A stretch of DNA of 64,000 nucleotides, taken from contig JAFQCR010000011.1 of assembly GCA_017416345.1 (NCBI GenBank), positions 1 to 64,000 of the forward strand. Reading direction: 5' to 3'. Source of the stretch: Clostridia bacterium (GTDB lineage: Bacteria; Bacillota; Clostridia; Oscillospirales; Acutalibacteraceae). Positions 42,561 through 52,217 of this stretch are shown here, one piece after another. Every line of letters starts with the position of its first letter. Within the stretch, counting starts at the first letter, position 1. The notes beneath the pieces are model-generated. The model had not been told where the DNA came from. It did not search any database and worked only from the letters and a program-made list of their open reading frames with translations. The translations under genes and the position numbers were made by a program.

Positions 42561-44088
42561 TGTCGTCACTCCTTTCGGTCTTGGTCATAAGGATTCCTAT
42601 TTCTTCCTTTTTGGCGGTACGTCCGTCAACAATACCGGTGATTCGTCCCGAGCCGATGACCATTATACGGTCGCAAAGCTCGATCAAAACGTCAAGATCC
42701 TCACCGACGAAAATAACGGCAACGCCTTTTTTCTTCTGCTCATTAAGCAGGTTGTATATCGTGTAGGAGGAGTTGATATCAAGTCCTCTTACGGGGTAAG
42801 CCGCCATCAAAACAGTAGGCGATGCGGCTATCTCACGTCCGACGAGTACCTTCTGAACGTTACCGCCCGAAAGTCTGCGGACAGGGGTGGATGCGCTGGG
42901 AGTAACGACCTGCAGGTCGTTGATTATCTTGTTGGCAAGCTCCTTGGGTGCCTTGCGCTCAACAAAAACGGTTCTACCCTTTTTGTAGCTGCGGAGCATC
43001 ATATTGTCGATAATATCCATATTTCCGACAAGACCCATACCGAGACGGTCCTCGGGGACAAACGAAAGACGGACACCAAGCTCACGTATCTGCAACGGAG
43101 TTTTGTCACGCAGATTTTCGACATCACCCGTTTTGGGGTTGTGGTACAGTATCTGTCCGTCGTTGAGATGCTGAAGGCCTGCGATGGCCTCAAGCAGCTC
43201 ACGCTGACCGCTGCCTGCGATACCGGCAATACCCAATATCTCGCCCGATCTTGCGGTAAAGCTGACGTCATCCAAAAGCTTAACTCCCTCACGGCTGACA
43301 CAGCTTATGTTGTTGACCTCAAGACGGTCTACCGGGTTTTCGGGCTCACTGCGCTCGATATTAAGGTCGATCTTCTGACCGACCATCATCTCGGTCAGTT
43401 GGGCTTCGTCGGTCTCGGCGGTATTAACGGTGCCTATATATTCACCCTTGCGGAGAACCGCAACACGGTCGGAAAGCGACAAAACCTCGTGCAGCTTATG
43501 GGTGATGATGATGATGGCCTTGCCGTCATCACGCATGGAGCGCAGGATCTTGAACAGCTTCTGGGTCTCCTGCGGGGTGAGAACTGCGGTGGGCTCATCA
43601 AGAATAAGAATGTTGGCGCCACGGTAAAGCACCTTGATTATCTCAACGGTCTGCTTTTCCGAAACCGACATCTCATATATTTTCTTTCTGGGGTCGATAT
43701 CGAAGCCATATTTGTCGGATATCTCCTGAACCTTTTTGGAAATGGCGTTTATATCAAACTTGCCCTCGTTTTCAAGGCCAAGAACAATATTTTCGGCAGC
43801 AGAAAAAACATCAACAAGCTTAAAATGCTGATGTATCATGCCGATCTTATAGTCAAATGCATCCTTGGGGGAAGAAATTACGGCTTCTTTGCCGTCGATA
43901 AGTATCTGTCCCTCGTCGGGGAAATATATTCCCGAGATCATATTCATCAAAGTGGTCTTACCGCTTCCGTTTTCGCCCAGCAATGACAAAATCTCTCCGT
44001 TATAGACCGAGAGATTTACATCCTTATTGGCAACAACAGAACCGAATCGCTTTGAGATATTGCGAAGTTCTATAGCAACGTTTCCCAT
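42553..44088 (-). CDS. Nucleoside ABC transporter ATPase (two nucleotide-binding domains)
   Basis: The 511-residue protein has two fused ABC domains, as in RbsA and NupO. The first has Walker A GENGSGKT (38-45) and Walker B ILILDEPTAVLTP. In the second domain Walker A is degenerate (GIAGSGQREL), typical of this family, while LSGGNVQKVLVGREI is kept. It powers the two permeases. I start it at the ATG at 44088, 9 bases after AAAGG. Confidence 0.9.
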   Translation of the reverse strand: MGNVAIELRNISKRFGSVVANKDVNLSVYNGEILSLLGENGSGKTTLMNMISGIYFPDEGQILIDGKEAVISSPKDAFDYKIGMIHQHFKLVDVFSAAENIVLGLENEGKFDINAISKKVQEISDKYGFDIDPRKKIYEMSVSEKQTVEIIKVLYRGANILILDEPTAVLTPQETQKLFKILRSMRDDGKAIIIITHKLHEVLSLSDRVAVLRKGEYIGTVNTAETDEAQLTEMMVGQKIDLNIERSEPENPVDRLEVNNISCVSREGVKLLDDVSFTARSGEILGIAGIAGSGQRELLEAIAGLQHLNDGQILYHNPKTGDVENLRDKTPLQIRELGVRLSFVPEDRLGMGLVGNMDIIDNMMLRSYKKGRTVFVERKAPKELANKIINDLQVVTPSASTPVRRLSGGNVQKVLVGREIAASPTVLMAAYPVRGLDINSSYTIYNLLNEQKKKGVAVIFVGEDLDVLIELCDRIMVIGSGRITGIVDGRTAKKEEIGILMTKTERSDDNE

Positions 44089-44165
44089 TCTTTGCATCCT
44101 TTCGGTTTAATTTTCAAAACAAAAAGCCTTATATAAGACCTGCTCTTTTAAAAATTAAAACGAAA

Positions 44166-44193
44166 TTCAGGCGGGACGTTTGCCCCGCCTGAA
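44166..44193 (-). terminator. Hairpin between binding-protein and ATPase genes
   Basis: A GC-rich 10-bp stem (44166-44175 with 44184-44193) is followed on the minus strand by TTTCGTTTTAATTTTT. A partial terminator here would raise binding-protein levels above the membrane parts. Confidence 0.7.
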
Positions 44194-44205
44194 AAGAGCT
44201 TGAAA

Positions 44206-45411
44206 TTACTCGCTGATACCGTCGATGTACTTGATATCGAAGTAAGGAGCCGATCTCTTGGAAGACTCGGTGAATGCACCGTTCTCAATAGCCTCGGTCT
44301 CGGGCTTGAAGTCGCCCATATCAACAACGTCAGCAGAATAGGTGGTGAGCTCATTGCCGCCAACTTTGAAGGTCTTGGTATCGAATACCTTGATCTCCTT
44401 GGAGATGAGCTTTGCCTTGATCTCCTCGATCTTCTCTGCGGTGCCGGGAGCTGCAACCTTATCGTTGAGTTCGGTAAGAGCAACAGAGCCGGTCTCGATG
44501 GTTCCGCAGTAATCGGTGGGGATAGCCTTGCCTGCCTTGTAGTTCTCGATGATCATCTTGAAGTAAGGAGTCCAATCGATCTTGGAAGAAATGATGGCGG
44601 TGTTGGGGCCCATGGAAATGGTGCTGATGTTGTAAGCAACGTTGGGAACACCCTTCTCTTCGCAAGCCTTGGGAGCACCCTCGGAGTCAGCATGCTGGCT
44701 GATGAGGACGCAACCGCTGTTGATGAGGTTAAGAGCAGCTTCCTTCTCCTTGGCAATGTCAAACCAGGAGTTGGTGTACTGAACCTTCATGGTAACAGAG
44801 GGGCAGATATAGCGAACGCCGAGATAGAAAGAAGTAAGACCGGAAACGACCTCTGCATAGTTGAAAGCACCGACATAGCCGATCTTGGCCTGGTCTGCGG
44901 TGATCTTTCCTTCAGAGATCATCTGGTTGAGCTTCATACCTGCTGCAATACCTGCAAGGAAACGACCCTCGTAGATGGATGCGAATGCGTTGTGATAGTT
45001 GGGAAGGTTCTCAACCTGAGCCTTGGTACCGGTTGCATGGCAGAACTGAACATCCTTGAATTCCTTAGCAGCCTTGATCATATAGGTCTCATGGCCGAAA
45101 GAGTCAGCAAAAACGATGTTACAGCCTTCGTCAACGAGCTCTGCAGCTGCGTTGTAGCAAGCCTCATTTTCACCGATGTTGACCTTTACGAGAACCTGAT
45201 CGTCCTTAAGGCCGAGTTCCTTCTGTGCGGCATAGATAGCCTGGATGAAGTTGTTGTCGTAGGTGGAGTTTTCGTCGTGCAGGCAGATGATACCGATTTT
45301 GAAATCATCGGCTGCTGCGCTGCCGGTGCTGCCGGTGTCATCAGAGCCACCGCAAGCGGCAAACGAGAACAACATTACTGCGACTAACAAAAGTGCGAGA
45401 AGTTTTTTCAT
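44206..45411 (-). CDS. BMP-family nucleoside-binding lipoprotein
   Basis: This is the substrate-binding protein of the transporter. The 401-residue lipoprotein has a signal peptide with FSFAAC and Cys20 as lipid anchor. DFKIGIICLHDENS begins the first lobe, EGRFLAGIAAGMKL is a family hallmark, and IGYVGAFNYAEVVSG follows. The start at 45411 comes after GGAGG; the longer in-frame version would include the leader hairpin. Relatives bind purine nucleosides, but specificity is not visible here. Confidence 0.88.
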   Translation of the reverse strand: MKKLLALLLVAVMLFSFAACGGSDDTGSTGSAAADDFKIGIICLHDENSTYDNNFIQAIYAAQKELGLKDDQVLVKVNIGENEACYNAAAELVDEGCNIVFADSFGHETYMIKAAKEFKDVQFCHATGTKAQVENLPNYHNAFASIYEGRFLAGIAAGMKLNQMISEGKITADQAKIGYVGAFNYAEVVSGLTSFYLGVRYICPSVTMKVQYTNSWFDIAKEKEAALNLINSGCVLISQHADSEGAPKACEEKGVPNVAYNISTISMGPNTAIISSKIDWTPYFKMIIENYKAGKAIPTDYCGTIETGSVALTELNDKVAAPGTAEKIEEIKAKLISKEIKVFDTKTFKVGGNELTTYSADVVDMGDFKPETEAIENGAFTESSKRSAPYFDIKYIDGISE

Positions 45412-45465
45412 TTTTCTAACCTCCAAAAAAATTATATGTAAATTTAATTTACACCGAAATAAAAC

Positions 45466-45522
45466 AAAAAATCGGAAGGCATAAGACGACCCTGATGCTT
45501 GTCCTCTTTTTGCCTTCACCGA
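45466..45522 (-). terminator. Intrinsic terminator inside the transporter leader
   Basis: Between the promoter and the start codon, the minus-strand RNA can fold 45522-45511 with 45481-45472 and extend further inward. T6 follows (45471-45466). A terminator ahead of the first gene suggests attenuation by a ligand or protein. I do not recognise a known riboswitch core. Confidence 0.65.
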
Positions 45523-45581
45523 CCTCCTCGTATAAACCAAGAATATTGTCTAAATTTAAAATGAAGAATATTTACACAGAT

Positions 45582-45610
45582 ATGTTACCACAAACCGCAA
45601 AAATTGTCAA
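45582..45610 (-). promoter_or_regulatory. Promoter of the nucleoside transporter operon
   Basis: On the minus strand TTGACA (45610-45605), 17 bases, TAACAT (45587-45582). The leader is about 165 bases long and contains the terminator hairpin. Confidence 0.72.
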
Positions 45611-45668
45611 CAGAATTTGACTTATTTTGCGTTGGTATACATAATACTATATCTTGTGGTTTAATTAA

Positions 45669-46463
45669 CTATATAACCGATAATATCTTATCGGGTGTGG
45701 TTCCCGTTATCTTCTTAAAGGTGTCGTAAAAGCCGCTTATGCTGTTAAAGCCGCACTCATAAGCAACGTCCACGACCTTTAGATCGGTGGTCTTAAGCAG
45801 CTTGACCGCTTTTTCGGTCTTCTTTATCATTATATAACGCTTAAAGGATATCCCGAAATGCTTTGAAAAGCTTCTTGAAAAGGCGCTTTCGGATAGCCCC
45901 ACCGTCCGTGCGGCTTCGGATAGACTGACCCCTATGCCTGCCTTTTCCTCAATGCGATCCAATATCCCGATCATTTTACCGTTCGCTTCATCTGCATGGT
46001 CGGTCGTTAAATACAACCGTTGCGCCTTGATGAAAAACTCGGTCATTTTGGCCGAGATCAGATCGTATTTACCTTTGCTGTCACCGGTCGCCTCTGTAAA
46101 TATCTCCTTTACCACATTTGAAAGCATCTCATTTTTTATAACGCAATCAGTAGCCTTTATGAGCCTTCCGAAAGAATGATAGTACCTTCGGTCGGCAAAT
46201 GCATTTCGGTCGAACTGCATTATAAATAACTTAAGCTCGGTCTCCCCGTGGTCGGTAAAACGCCTTCTCTGCATTTCATTGAATGCTACTATATCGCCTG
46301 CTTCGACACGGCGGTCAACGCCGTTTATCCTCCATACGGCATTACCTTGAACGATATAGCACAGCCTTGATCCCGGAAACGTCATATCCGTTTTGAATAA
46401 CGGGTCGTCTCTCGTCTTGGTCATCACGTTGCATATAAAATTGCTTCTATCGAGAACGATCAT
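45669..46463 (-). CDS. AraC-family transcription regulator
   Basis: The 264-residue protein has a cupin-like sensor (GNAVWRINGVDRRVEAGDIV) and a C-terminal AraC domain (SLSEAARTVGLSESAFSRSF; VVDVAYECGFNSISGFYDTF). The start at 46463 follows AAAGGGG. It lies divergent to the two FAD oxidoreductase genes, its likely targets. It also lies upstream of the transporter on the same strand, but that operon has its own promoter. Confidence 0.9.
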   Translation of the reverse strand: MIVLDRSNFICNVMTKTRDDPLFKTDMTFPGSRLCYIVQGNAVWRINGVDRRVEAGDIVAFNEMQRRRFTDHGETELKLFIMQFDRNAFADRRYYHSFGRLIKATDCVIKNEMLSNVVKEIFTEATGDSKGKYDLISAKMTEFFIKAQRLYLTTDHADEANGKMIGILDRIEEKAGIGVSLSEAARTVGLSESAFSRSFSKHFGISFKRYIMIKKTEKAVKLLKTTDLKVVDVAYECGFNSISGFYDTFKKITGTTPDKILSVI

Positions 46464-46492
46464 ACCTTCATCCCCTTTATTGATCTGAATCA

Positions 46493-46521
46493 ATTTTATC
46501 ATAATCTTCACAAAAATGCAA
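46493..46521 (-). promoter_or_regulatory. Promoter of the AraC gene at 45669
   Basis: On the minus strand TTGCAT (46521-46516), 17 bases, TAAAAT (46498-46493), about 30 bases before the start. Confidence 0.65.
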
Positions 46522-46573
46522 GAAAACGAAATAATTATACATATAATCGGTAGATTTTCAGCGGTACAGCGGT

Positions 46574-46579
46574 TATAAT
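46574..46579 (+). promoter_or_regulatory. Possible -10 box for the FAD oxidoreductase genes
   Basis: TATAAT at 46574-46579 has no good -35 box 17 bases upstream (TAGATT), as expected for a promoter needing an activator. TATAATCGG/TATAATCGA recurs at 46542 and 46574. Confidence 0.45.
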
Positions 46580-46610
46580 CGAAATATAAAGTGATCTAAA
46601 GGGTGATAAA

Positions 46611-47354
46611 ATGGGATTTGACGTAATTGTTTTGGGAGCCACCTTTTTGGGTGCAGGCATAGCCGAAGCCTTGGGCGACCGATGCCTTATGATCGACCGA
46701 CGTCCGCAAGCAGGCTATGAATTTATCAATTCTTTGAAATTCGGCCATAGGTTTGACAAACCGCTCAAAACCGAAGCCGCAAGGTCGTTGCTTGAAGATT
46801 TCAAACAAAACGGTGCATTTGAGGGTGACAGAATATGCCTTTTTGAGTGTGCGCCGCATTTTTATTCTCTTTTGCTTGATAAAAACGTGTTGCTGAATAC
46901 CGAGATCATCTCGGTCGAGCATAATGATGACGGCTTCACCGTCACAACACACGGCGTTTCGGGTTACCGTGTTCACAAGGCAAAAACCGTTATTGATACC
47001 CGTTCTCTGCCCGATGCTGCAACCGAAAAATACTTGAATTTCATCGTCAATACCGACAAAGGTGCCACGCTGCCCGACCGACTTGACACCGAAAAATTCG
47101 GCTATGAGTGTGACACCGTTGTAAAGTGCAGGGTCAATATGAGCGACGGTTATCAGACTGCACGCAAAAAGGTCTTTGATATTGTGACGACCCTTGAAGG
47201 CTTCAAGGTTGCTATGGTTGCCGATGAATTTGAATACACCTTCAAAAATGAAATTCCAAAATCAGAAACCGGCATTACCCTTTTCCCCTCGCAAAGCTAT
47301 GCCAACCCCCTGCTTGCATACGATGCAGGTGTAATTCTGGGAGGTGAGCTTTAA
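46611..47354 (+). CDS. FAD-dependent oxidoreductase-like protein, small partner
   Basis: The 247-residue protein starts MGFDVIVLGATFLGAGIAEA, a nucleotide-binding fold in which the usual GxGxxG is altered. The rest resembles a shortened FAD oxidoreductase without the full active-site domain. Its stop overlaps the start of the next gene (TAATG), so the two proteins are probably made together and may form a complex. No specific reaction can be assigned. The ribosome binding site is weak (GGGTGAT). Confidence 0.7.
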   Translation: MGFDVIVLGATFLGAGIAEALGDRCLMIDRRPQAGYEFINSLKFGHRFDKPLKTEAARSLLEDFKQNGAFEGDRICLFECAPHFYSLLLDKNVLLNTEIISVEHNDDGFTVTTHGVSGYRVHKAKTVIDTRSLPDAATEKYLNFIVNTDKGATLPDRLDTEKFGYECDTVVKCRVNMSDGYQTARKKVFDIVTTLEGFKVAMVADEFEYTFKNEIPKSETGITLFPSQSYANPLLAYDAGVILGGEL

Positions 47355-49225
47355 TGTATATTTCCGAAGTTTTTAACGGAAAATCGCAAAAAACCAACGT
47401 ATCCTCGGTTGATTTTACCGAAACCTATGACGTTATAGTCTGCGGTCTCGGTACTGCAGGCTCGATGGCGGCGCTGATGTCTTCGGAAAACGGGCTTAAG
47501 GTCTTAGGCATCGAAAGCTTCAACTGTGTCGGCGGCACTACCACCATCGGCGGCATTCAGACCCATTATTTCGGTTGTCCCGGGGGACGCTACACCGAGA
47601 TCGATGACAAGGTATCCGAGTTTCAGCGGCTTTATACAAGAAATCAGATAGAAAGCCGAAAGTTCGTGGTTGAAAGCCTTATAGACGAGACTGACGGCGA
47701 GATACTTTACGAGTTCTCGGTAATCGGCGTTTACATTGACGGCAACGAGGTCAAGGGCGTTAAAGCCATAACTCCGCAAGGCATAGCAGACTACGGTTGC
47801 AGGGTGATTATGGACTGCACAGGCGATGCCTATGTTGCTCATATGGCAGGTTGCGATTCGCACTTGGGCCGTGCTTTGGACGGCTTGACCCAACCCTACA
47901 GTATGGTTTCCAGCACCCGCAACAAAATGTGGGTAGGTCACACCAATCGGGATTTTGGACGTGTTGACCAATACGACGACGAGGCCTTAAGCAAGGCGCT
48001 CATTTTCTCCCGCTCGTACAATATGGAGGAGGAACGCAACTCCAACCAACTGATGATACATATGCCTCTTATCGGTGTTCGTGAAGGCCGCCACATCGTT
48101 TGCGAAGAAACCGTTACGATGCAGAGCATTTTAGACGGCAAAAAGACGGCCACCCCTATGTTTTATTCCTATGCCGATTTTGACAAGCACGGCTGGGACA
48201 ACACCTTTGACGGTGAGACCTTAGGCGATTGGTGCATCGGTTCAAACCTTAACGCATATAACGCCACCGTTCCCGTGCCTTACAGATCGGTCATACCCAA
48301 AAGCCTTGACGGTCTGCTTATCCCCTGCCGTGCACTGGACGTTGACCGAGATGTTGCAAGCTGTGTACGAATGGTCGTTGATATGAAAAAGCTGGGCGAG
48401 GTCGGTGCCGATATTGCTGCGCTTGCCATAAAGCACAACTGCAGGCTTCGTGACATTCCTTATTATGAGTTGTCCGAAATGCTCAAAACCAGCGGTTGTC
48501 TTGACGACGCATACGACCGTGGCTTCAGAATTGACGGAACTAAAAATTGGGACGGCACACCCTTGGTGAACCGCTCGGTGAAATTCACCGATGACCTTTC
48601 GGCAATCAGTGATATGCTTGGCACGTTATCCCCCGGTGAAGCGATCTGGTCGTCACGGCTTTTAGGAGAAAAGGCCGTGACGACACTTAAAAAGCTACTT
48701 GCTTCCGACAATGAAAACGCCCGCAAGCACGCCGCCTTTGCTTTGGCCAACGTCGGTAACTTGAGTGGTGAGGACGTGTTGATAAGCACAGTCATTGAGC
48801 GTGACGCGACCCAACTGCAGGATTGCCGAAAGAACAATCAGCGACGAGGCAGCATGGCTGTTTATTGGTTGGGCAGACTTAAAAGTGCAAAAGCCGTCGA
48901 CGCTTTGTGCGAGTTTTTGACTAACCCACGGGAAAACGAACGTCCCGAGCTTTATGAGAAGGACTCATCGGGCACCTGGTATGTGATAAAAGGCTTTAAC
49001 AACCGATATTTTCAGTTTATGATAAACACCGTAATGGCCTTGATCCGTATAGGCGAAGCCCACGAGGAGTGGCGTGCCAAAATCTCATCTGCATTTAAAA
49101 CTGCCTTTTTGGACGGTTCGTTCTACGATAGAATTACCGACCGCCCAAAACAAAGCAGCGAAGGAAATATGATTCTTAATATGCAAAATGTTGCCGAGAG
49201 ATACTGTAGACGCTGGGGTCACTAA
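47354..49225 (+). CDS. FAD-dependent oxidoreductase with helical-repeat tail
   Basis: The 623-residue protein has a clear FAD-binding motif VIVCGLGTAGSMAAL (GxGxxG at 31-36), then GIESFNCVGGTTTIGGIQ and VIMDCTGDAYVAHMAGCD, as in the FAD_oxidored family. The C-terminal 170 residues contain HEAT-like helical repeats (NARKHAAFALANVG; GSMAVYWLGRLKSAKAVDAL). Family members act on sugars, polyols or unknown metabolites; the substrate here is open. It is coupled to the preceding gene and ends at a strong terminator. Confidence 0.82.
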   Translation: MYISEVFNGKSQKTNVSSVDFTETYDVIVCGLGTAGSMAALMSSENGLKVLGIESFNCVGGTTTIGGIQTHYFGCPGGRYTEIDDKVSEFQRLYTRNQIESRKFVVESLIDETDGEILYEFSVIGVYIDGNEVKGVKAITPQGIADYGCRVIMDCTGDAYVAHMAGCDSHLGRALDGLTQPYSMVSSTRNKMWVGHTNRDFGRVDQYDDEALSKALIFSRSYNMEEERNSNQLMIHMPLIGVREGRHIVCEETVTMQSILDGKKTATPMFYSYADFDKHGWDNTFDGETLGDWCIGSNLNAYNATVPVPYRSVIPKSLDGLLIPCRALDVDRDVASCVRMVVDMKKLGEVGADIAALAIKHNCRLRDIPYYELSEMLKTSGCLDDAYDRGFRIDGTKNWDGTPLVNRSVKFTDDLSAISDMLGTLSPGEAIWSSRLLGEKAVTTLKKLLASDNENARKHAAFALANVGNLSGEDVLISTVIERDATQLQDCRKNNQRRGSMAVYWLGRLKSAKAVDALCEFLTNPRENERPELYEKDSSGTWYVIKGFNNRYFQFMINTVMALIRIGEAHEEWRAKISSAFKTAFLDGSFYDRITDRPKQSSEGNMILNMQNVAERYCRRWGH

Positions 49226-49230
49226 AGTAC

Positions 49231-49272
49231 AAAAAAACACCGATTGGAATTGATCCGATCGGTGTTTTAATT
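49231..49272. terminator. Terminator of the ribosomal cluster, bidirectional
   Basis: A 15-bp stem with one wobble pair (49234-49248 with 49254-49268) is followed by seven T on the minus strand and TTTTAATTTT on the plus strand. It ends both rplQ and the FAD oxidoreductase gene. Confidence 0.92.
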
Positions 49273-49281
49273 TTGGGATAA

Positions 49282-49626
49282 TTACTTCACAAGCTCGATG
49301 ATAGCCATCTCTGCAGCGTCACCACGGCGGGGGCCGGTCTTGGTGATACGGCAGTAGCCGCCATTCTTAGAAGCATAGGCAGGTGCGATCTCTTCGAAGA
49401 GTTTCTTTGCAACAGCTTCCTTGGTGATAAAGCTGAGTGCCTGTCTGTAGTTGGCGAGATTGTTATCCTTAGCGAGTGTGATATATTTCTCGGTCATAGC
49501 AACAACTTCTTTTGCTCTGGTAACGGTGGTTTCGATCTTACCGCTCTCAAGCAGGAAGGTAACCATAGCTCTGAGCATAGCAGTTCTGTGATCGCTGGTT
49601 CTACCGAGTTTTCTTGTTCCGGGCAT
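49282..49626 (-). CDS. rplQ: 50S ribosomal protein L17
   Basis: The 114-residue protein of the large subunit, near the exit tunnel, begins [20 protein letters not shown], the family signature. It is the last gene of the ribosomal cluster, follows rpoA and is directly followed by the terminator. Confidence 0.97.
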   Translation of the reverse strand: MPGTRKLGRTSDHRTAMLRAMVTFLLESGKIETTVTRAKEVVAMTEKYITLAKDNNLANYRQALSFITKEAVAKKLFEEIAPAYASKNGGYCRITKTGPRRGDAAEMAIIELVK

Positions 49627-49658
49627 TTAACTCACTCCTTAACTAAATAAGACTGTTG

Positions 49659-50606
49659 TTATTCGTCGTCGCTCTTCAAAGCAAAGCCAAGAGACTGAAG
49701 CTTGGCAACAACTTCTTCAAGCGACTTTCTTCCGAGGTTTCTGACCTTCATCATATCTTCCTCGGTCTTTTCGGTGAGGTCTTCAACCGTGTTGATGTTG
49801 GCACGCTTCAAGCAATTGAAGCTACGTACCGACAGATCAAGCTCTTCAATGGTCATCTCAAGGATCTTATCCTTGCCGTCGCCGGCCTTCTCAACCATGA
49901 TCTCGCTATTGGATGCATCCGCAGAAAGATCGGTGAAAAGCTTGAGGTGTTCAGTGAGGATCTTGGCGGACCATGAAACTGCTTCCTTTGCGGTAAGAAC
50001 ACCGTTGGTCCAAACCTCAATGGTAAGTCTGTCATAGTCGGTCTGCTGTCCGACACGGGTGTTATCAACACTGTAATCGGCCTTAACAACAGGATTGTAA
50101 ATGGAATCAACGGGAATAACGCCGATCGGGGTATGCTCGGTCTTGTTCATTTCGGCCGGAACATATCCTCTGCCCTTGTCAAGAGTAAGCTCCATTACGA
50201 GCTTAGCGCCCTCATCCAGAGTTGCGATGTGCAGCTCGGGGTTGAGGATCTCGACTTCGCTGTCTGCCTTGATGGAAGCAGCGGTGACCTCACAAGGACC
50301 CTCTGCCTCAATATAGACAGTCTTGACGCTGTCCGAATGAAGCTTTGCGGTCAGACCTTTGATGTTGAGAACGATCTCGGTAACATCCTCCTTAACGTGG
50401 GGGATGGTCGAGAACTCGTGCTGAACACCGTCGATCTTGACGGAAGTAACAGCAACACCCTGCAAAGAAGAAAGCAGAGTTCTGCGAAGGCTGTTGCCTA
50501 TCGTAGTGCCGTAACCTCTCTCGAGCGGTTCAAGAGTAAATCTGCCGTATTTGCCATCAGGCGTCATATCCAGTGTTTCAATTCTGGGCTTTTCAATTTC
50601 TATCAT
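49659..50606 (-). CDS. rpoA: RNA polymerase alpha subunit
   Basis: The 315-residue protein nucleates assembly of RNA polymerase. The N-terminal dimer domain has [20 protein letters not shown]. The C-terminal domain that binds UP elements and activators has [16 protein letters not shown] and [14 protein letters not shown] start it at 50606, where ATG follows GGAG; longer in-frame starts reach into the gap after rpsD. The gap of 156 bases before it is the longest in the ribosomal cluster. Confidence 0.97.
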   Translation of the reverse strand: MIEIEKPRIETLDMTPDGKYGRFTLEPLERGYGTTIGNSLRRTLLSSLQGVAVTSVKIDGVQHEFSTIPHVKEDVTEIVLNIKGLTAKLHSDSVKTVYIEAEGPCEVTAASIKADSEVEILNPELHIATLDEGAKLVMELTLDKGRGYVPAEMNKTEHTPIGVIPVDSIYNPVVKADYSVDNTRVGQQTDYDRLTIEVWTNGVLTAKEAVSWSAKILTEHLKLFTDLSADASNSEIMVEKAGDGKDKILEMTIEELDLSVRSFNCLKRANINTVEDLTEKTEEDMMKVRNLGRKSLEEVVAKLQSLGFALKSDDE

Positions 50607-50720
50607 AAAAGCTCCATTTCTCCGCACTTGAGTAGTTTTGGTTAAGCAACGGCGTTCTGTGCGGAATTCGCCGTGCATAAATCGTGTTCAACAAATAAAA
50701 AACGTAAAGGCTTGGTGCCC

Positions 50721-50742
50721 TCGGTCTCCAAAAGGAGACCGA
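50721..50742 (-). other. Hairpin in the rpsD-rpoA gap
   Basis: A perfect 9-bp stem (50721-50729 with 50734-50742) has an AAAA/TTTT loop and no T tract after it. It is more likely an mRNA processing or stability element than a terminator. Confidence 0.5.
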
Positions 50743-50762
50743 ATAAGCACTGATAAACCTTA

Positions 50763-51389
50763 TTATTTAGAGTAGAACTCGACGATGAGCTGCTCATCAA
50801 CGGGAGCGTCGATAGCATCACGATCGGGAAGGTTGACGACCTTAACAGAGAAGCTCTCTGCGTTAGCGTCAAGCCAGGAAGGAACAGGACGTCCTGCGTT
50901 TGCCTCGAGAACTGCCTTGATCTTCTCGGAAGAACGGCTCTTCTCGCAAACGGTGATAACGTCACCAGCCTTCAGAAGGTAAGAAGCGATGTCTACACGA
51001 CCGCCGTTTACCTCGAAGTGACCGTGGCCGACAAGCTGTCTGGCCTCGGCACGGGAGGAAGCAAGACCTGCTCTGTAAACAACGTTGTCAAGTCTTGATT
51101 CGAGGATTCTGAGGAGGTTCTCGCCGGTAACACCGACTTTACGCTTAGCCATCTCAAAATAGTGGCTGAACTGAACCTCGTTTACGCCGTAGTAACGTCT
51201 TGCTCTCTGCTTTGCACGAAGATGCAAACCGTACTCGGAAGTTTTCTTACGTCCCTGTCCATGCTGGCCGGGAGCATACTCTCTACGACCAATGGAACAC
51301 TTTTCGGAGTAGCAGCGCTCACCCTTGAGGAACAATTTCTGACCCTCACGACGGCAAAGTCTGCAAACTGCACCGGTATATCTAGCCAT
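50763..51389 (-). CDS. rpsD: 30S ribosomal protein S4
   Basis: The 208-residue primary 16S-binding protein starts [20 protein letters not shown]. It has CRLC plus a later Cys in [12 protein letters not shown], a likely zinc-type N-terminus. The S4 RNA-binding domain is [20 protein letters not shown]. In many bacteria S4 represses the alpha operon; this is not visible here. Confidence 0.97.
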   Translation of the reverse strand: MARYTGAVCRLCRREGQKLFLKGERCYSEKCSIGRREYAPGQHGQGRKKTSEYGLHLRAKQRARRYYGVNEVQFSHYFEMAKRKVGVTGENLLRILESRLDNVVYRAGLASSRAEARQLVGHGHFEVNGGRVDIASYLLKAGDVITVCEKSRSSEKIKAVLEANAGRPVPSWLDANAESFSVKVVNLPDRDAIDAPVDEQLIVEFYSK

Positions 51390-51407
51390 ATTTACACCTC
51401 CAAAAAA

Positions 51408-51797
51408 TTAGACACGTCTTCTCTTGGGAGGACGGCAACCATTGTGAGGAATCGGGGTAACATCTTTGATCATGCTGACCTCGAGACCTGCGGACTGGAG
51501 AGCACGAATTGCGGCTTCACGTCCGGCACCGGGACCCTTGACGTATACTTCAACTGACTTAAGACCGTGCTCCATAGCAGCCTTGGCAGCAGTCTCAGCT
51601 GCGCTCTGTGCTGCGAAAGGAGTAGACTTTCTGGAACCGCGGAAGCCAAGCTCACCGGCGGAAGCCCAGGAAAGTGCGTTACCGTTTACATCGGTAATAG
51701 TAACGATAGTATTGTTGAAGGTTGACTGAATATGGGCAGCACCGCGCTCAATGTTCTTTTTCTCACGGCGTCTGCGGATTGTTGTCTGTTTAGCCAT
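51408..51797 (-). CDS. rpsK: 30S ribosomal protein S11
   Basis: The 129-residue platform protein has [20 protein letters not shown], and the conserved end is [16 protein letters not shown]. It sits between rpsM and rpsD, the standard alpha-operon position. Confidence 0.98.
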   Translation of the reverse strand: MAKQTTIRRRREKKNIERGAAHIQSTFNNTIVTITDVNGNALSWASAGELGFRGSRKSTPFAAQSAAETAAKAAMEHGLKSVEVYVKGPGAGREAAIRALQSAGLEVSMIKDVTPIPHNGCRPPKRRRV

Positions 51798-51814
51798 ATT
51801 ATTCTTCCTCCCCC

Positions 51815-52183
51815 TTACTTCTTCTTGTTAGCAATGGTCTTCTTGGGACCTTTGCGGGTACGGGCATTGGTCTTGGAGCGCTGTCCTCTTACGGGAAGGC
51901 CCTTCTTATGACGGCTGCCACGGAAACTGCCGATTTCGACAAGTCTCTTGATATCGAAAGCGATTGCACGACGGCGATCACCTTCAACCTGAAGATTATG
52001 GTCGATATACTCACGGAGTTTGGAGATATCGTCCTCGGTAAGATCCTTAACGCGGATGTCGGGATTGATACCGGTATCTGCAAGGATTTTCTTGGATGTT
52101 GTAAGACCGATACCGAAAATGTAGGTAAGTCCGATTTCGACTCGCTTGTTGTTCGGAAGGTCAACACCAGCTATACGCGCCAT
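51815..52183 (-). CDS. rpsM: 30S ribosomal protein S13
   Basis: The 122-residue protein of the small-subunit head contacts the P-site tRNA. It starts [20 protein letters not shown] and has the basic tail [17 protein letters not shown]. It follows rpmJ. Confidence 0.98.
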   Translation of the reverse strand: MARIAGVDLPNNKRVEIGLTYIFGIGLTTSKKILADTGINPDIRVKDLTEDDISKLREYIDHNLQVEGDRRRAIAFDIKRLVEIGSFRGSRHKKGLPVRGQRSKTNARTRKGPKKTIANKKK

Positions 52184-52217
52184 TTATAATGCACCTCTCA
52201 TTCTAAGTTGCGCAGGA

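Noticed and set aside
42409-43986. A 525-codon open frame on the plus strand
   Set aside because: It lies antisense to the ABC ATPase and permease genes, which have motifs, binding sites and operon structure. The frame is an effect of codon bias.
44200-45387. A 395-codon open frame on the plus strand
   Set aside because: Antisense shadow of the BMP lipoprotein; no recognisable motif.
45412-45604. A purine riboswitch in the transporter leader
   Set aside because: I looked for the conserved core of purine riboswitches and did not find it; only a terminator hairpin is supported.
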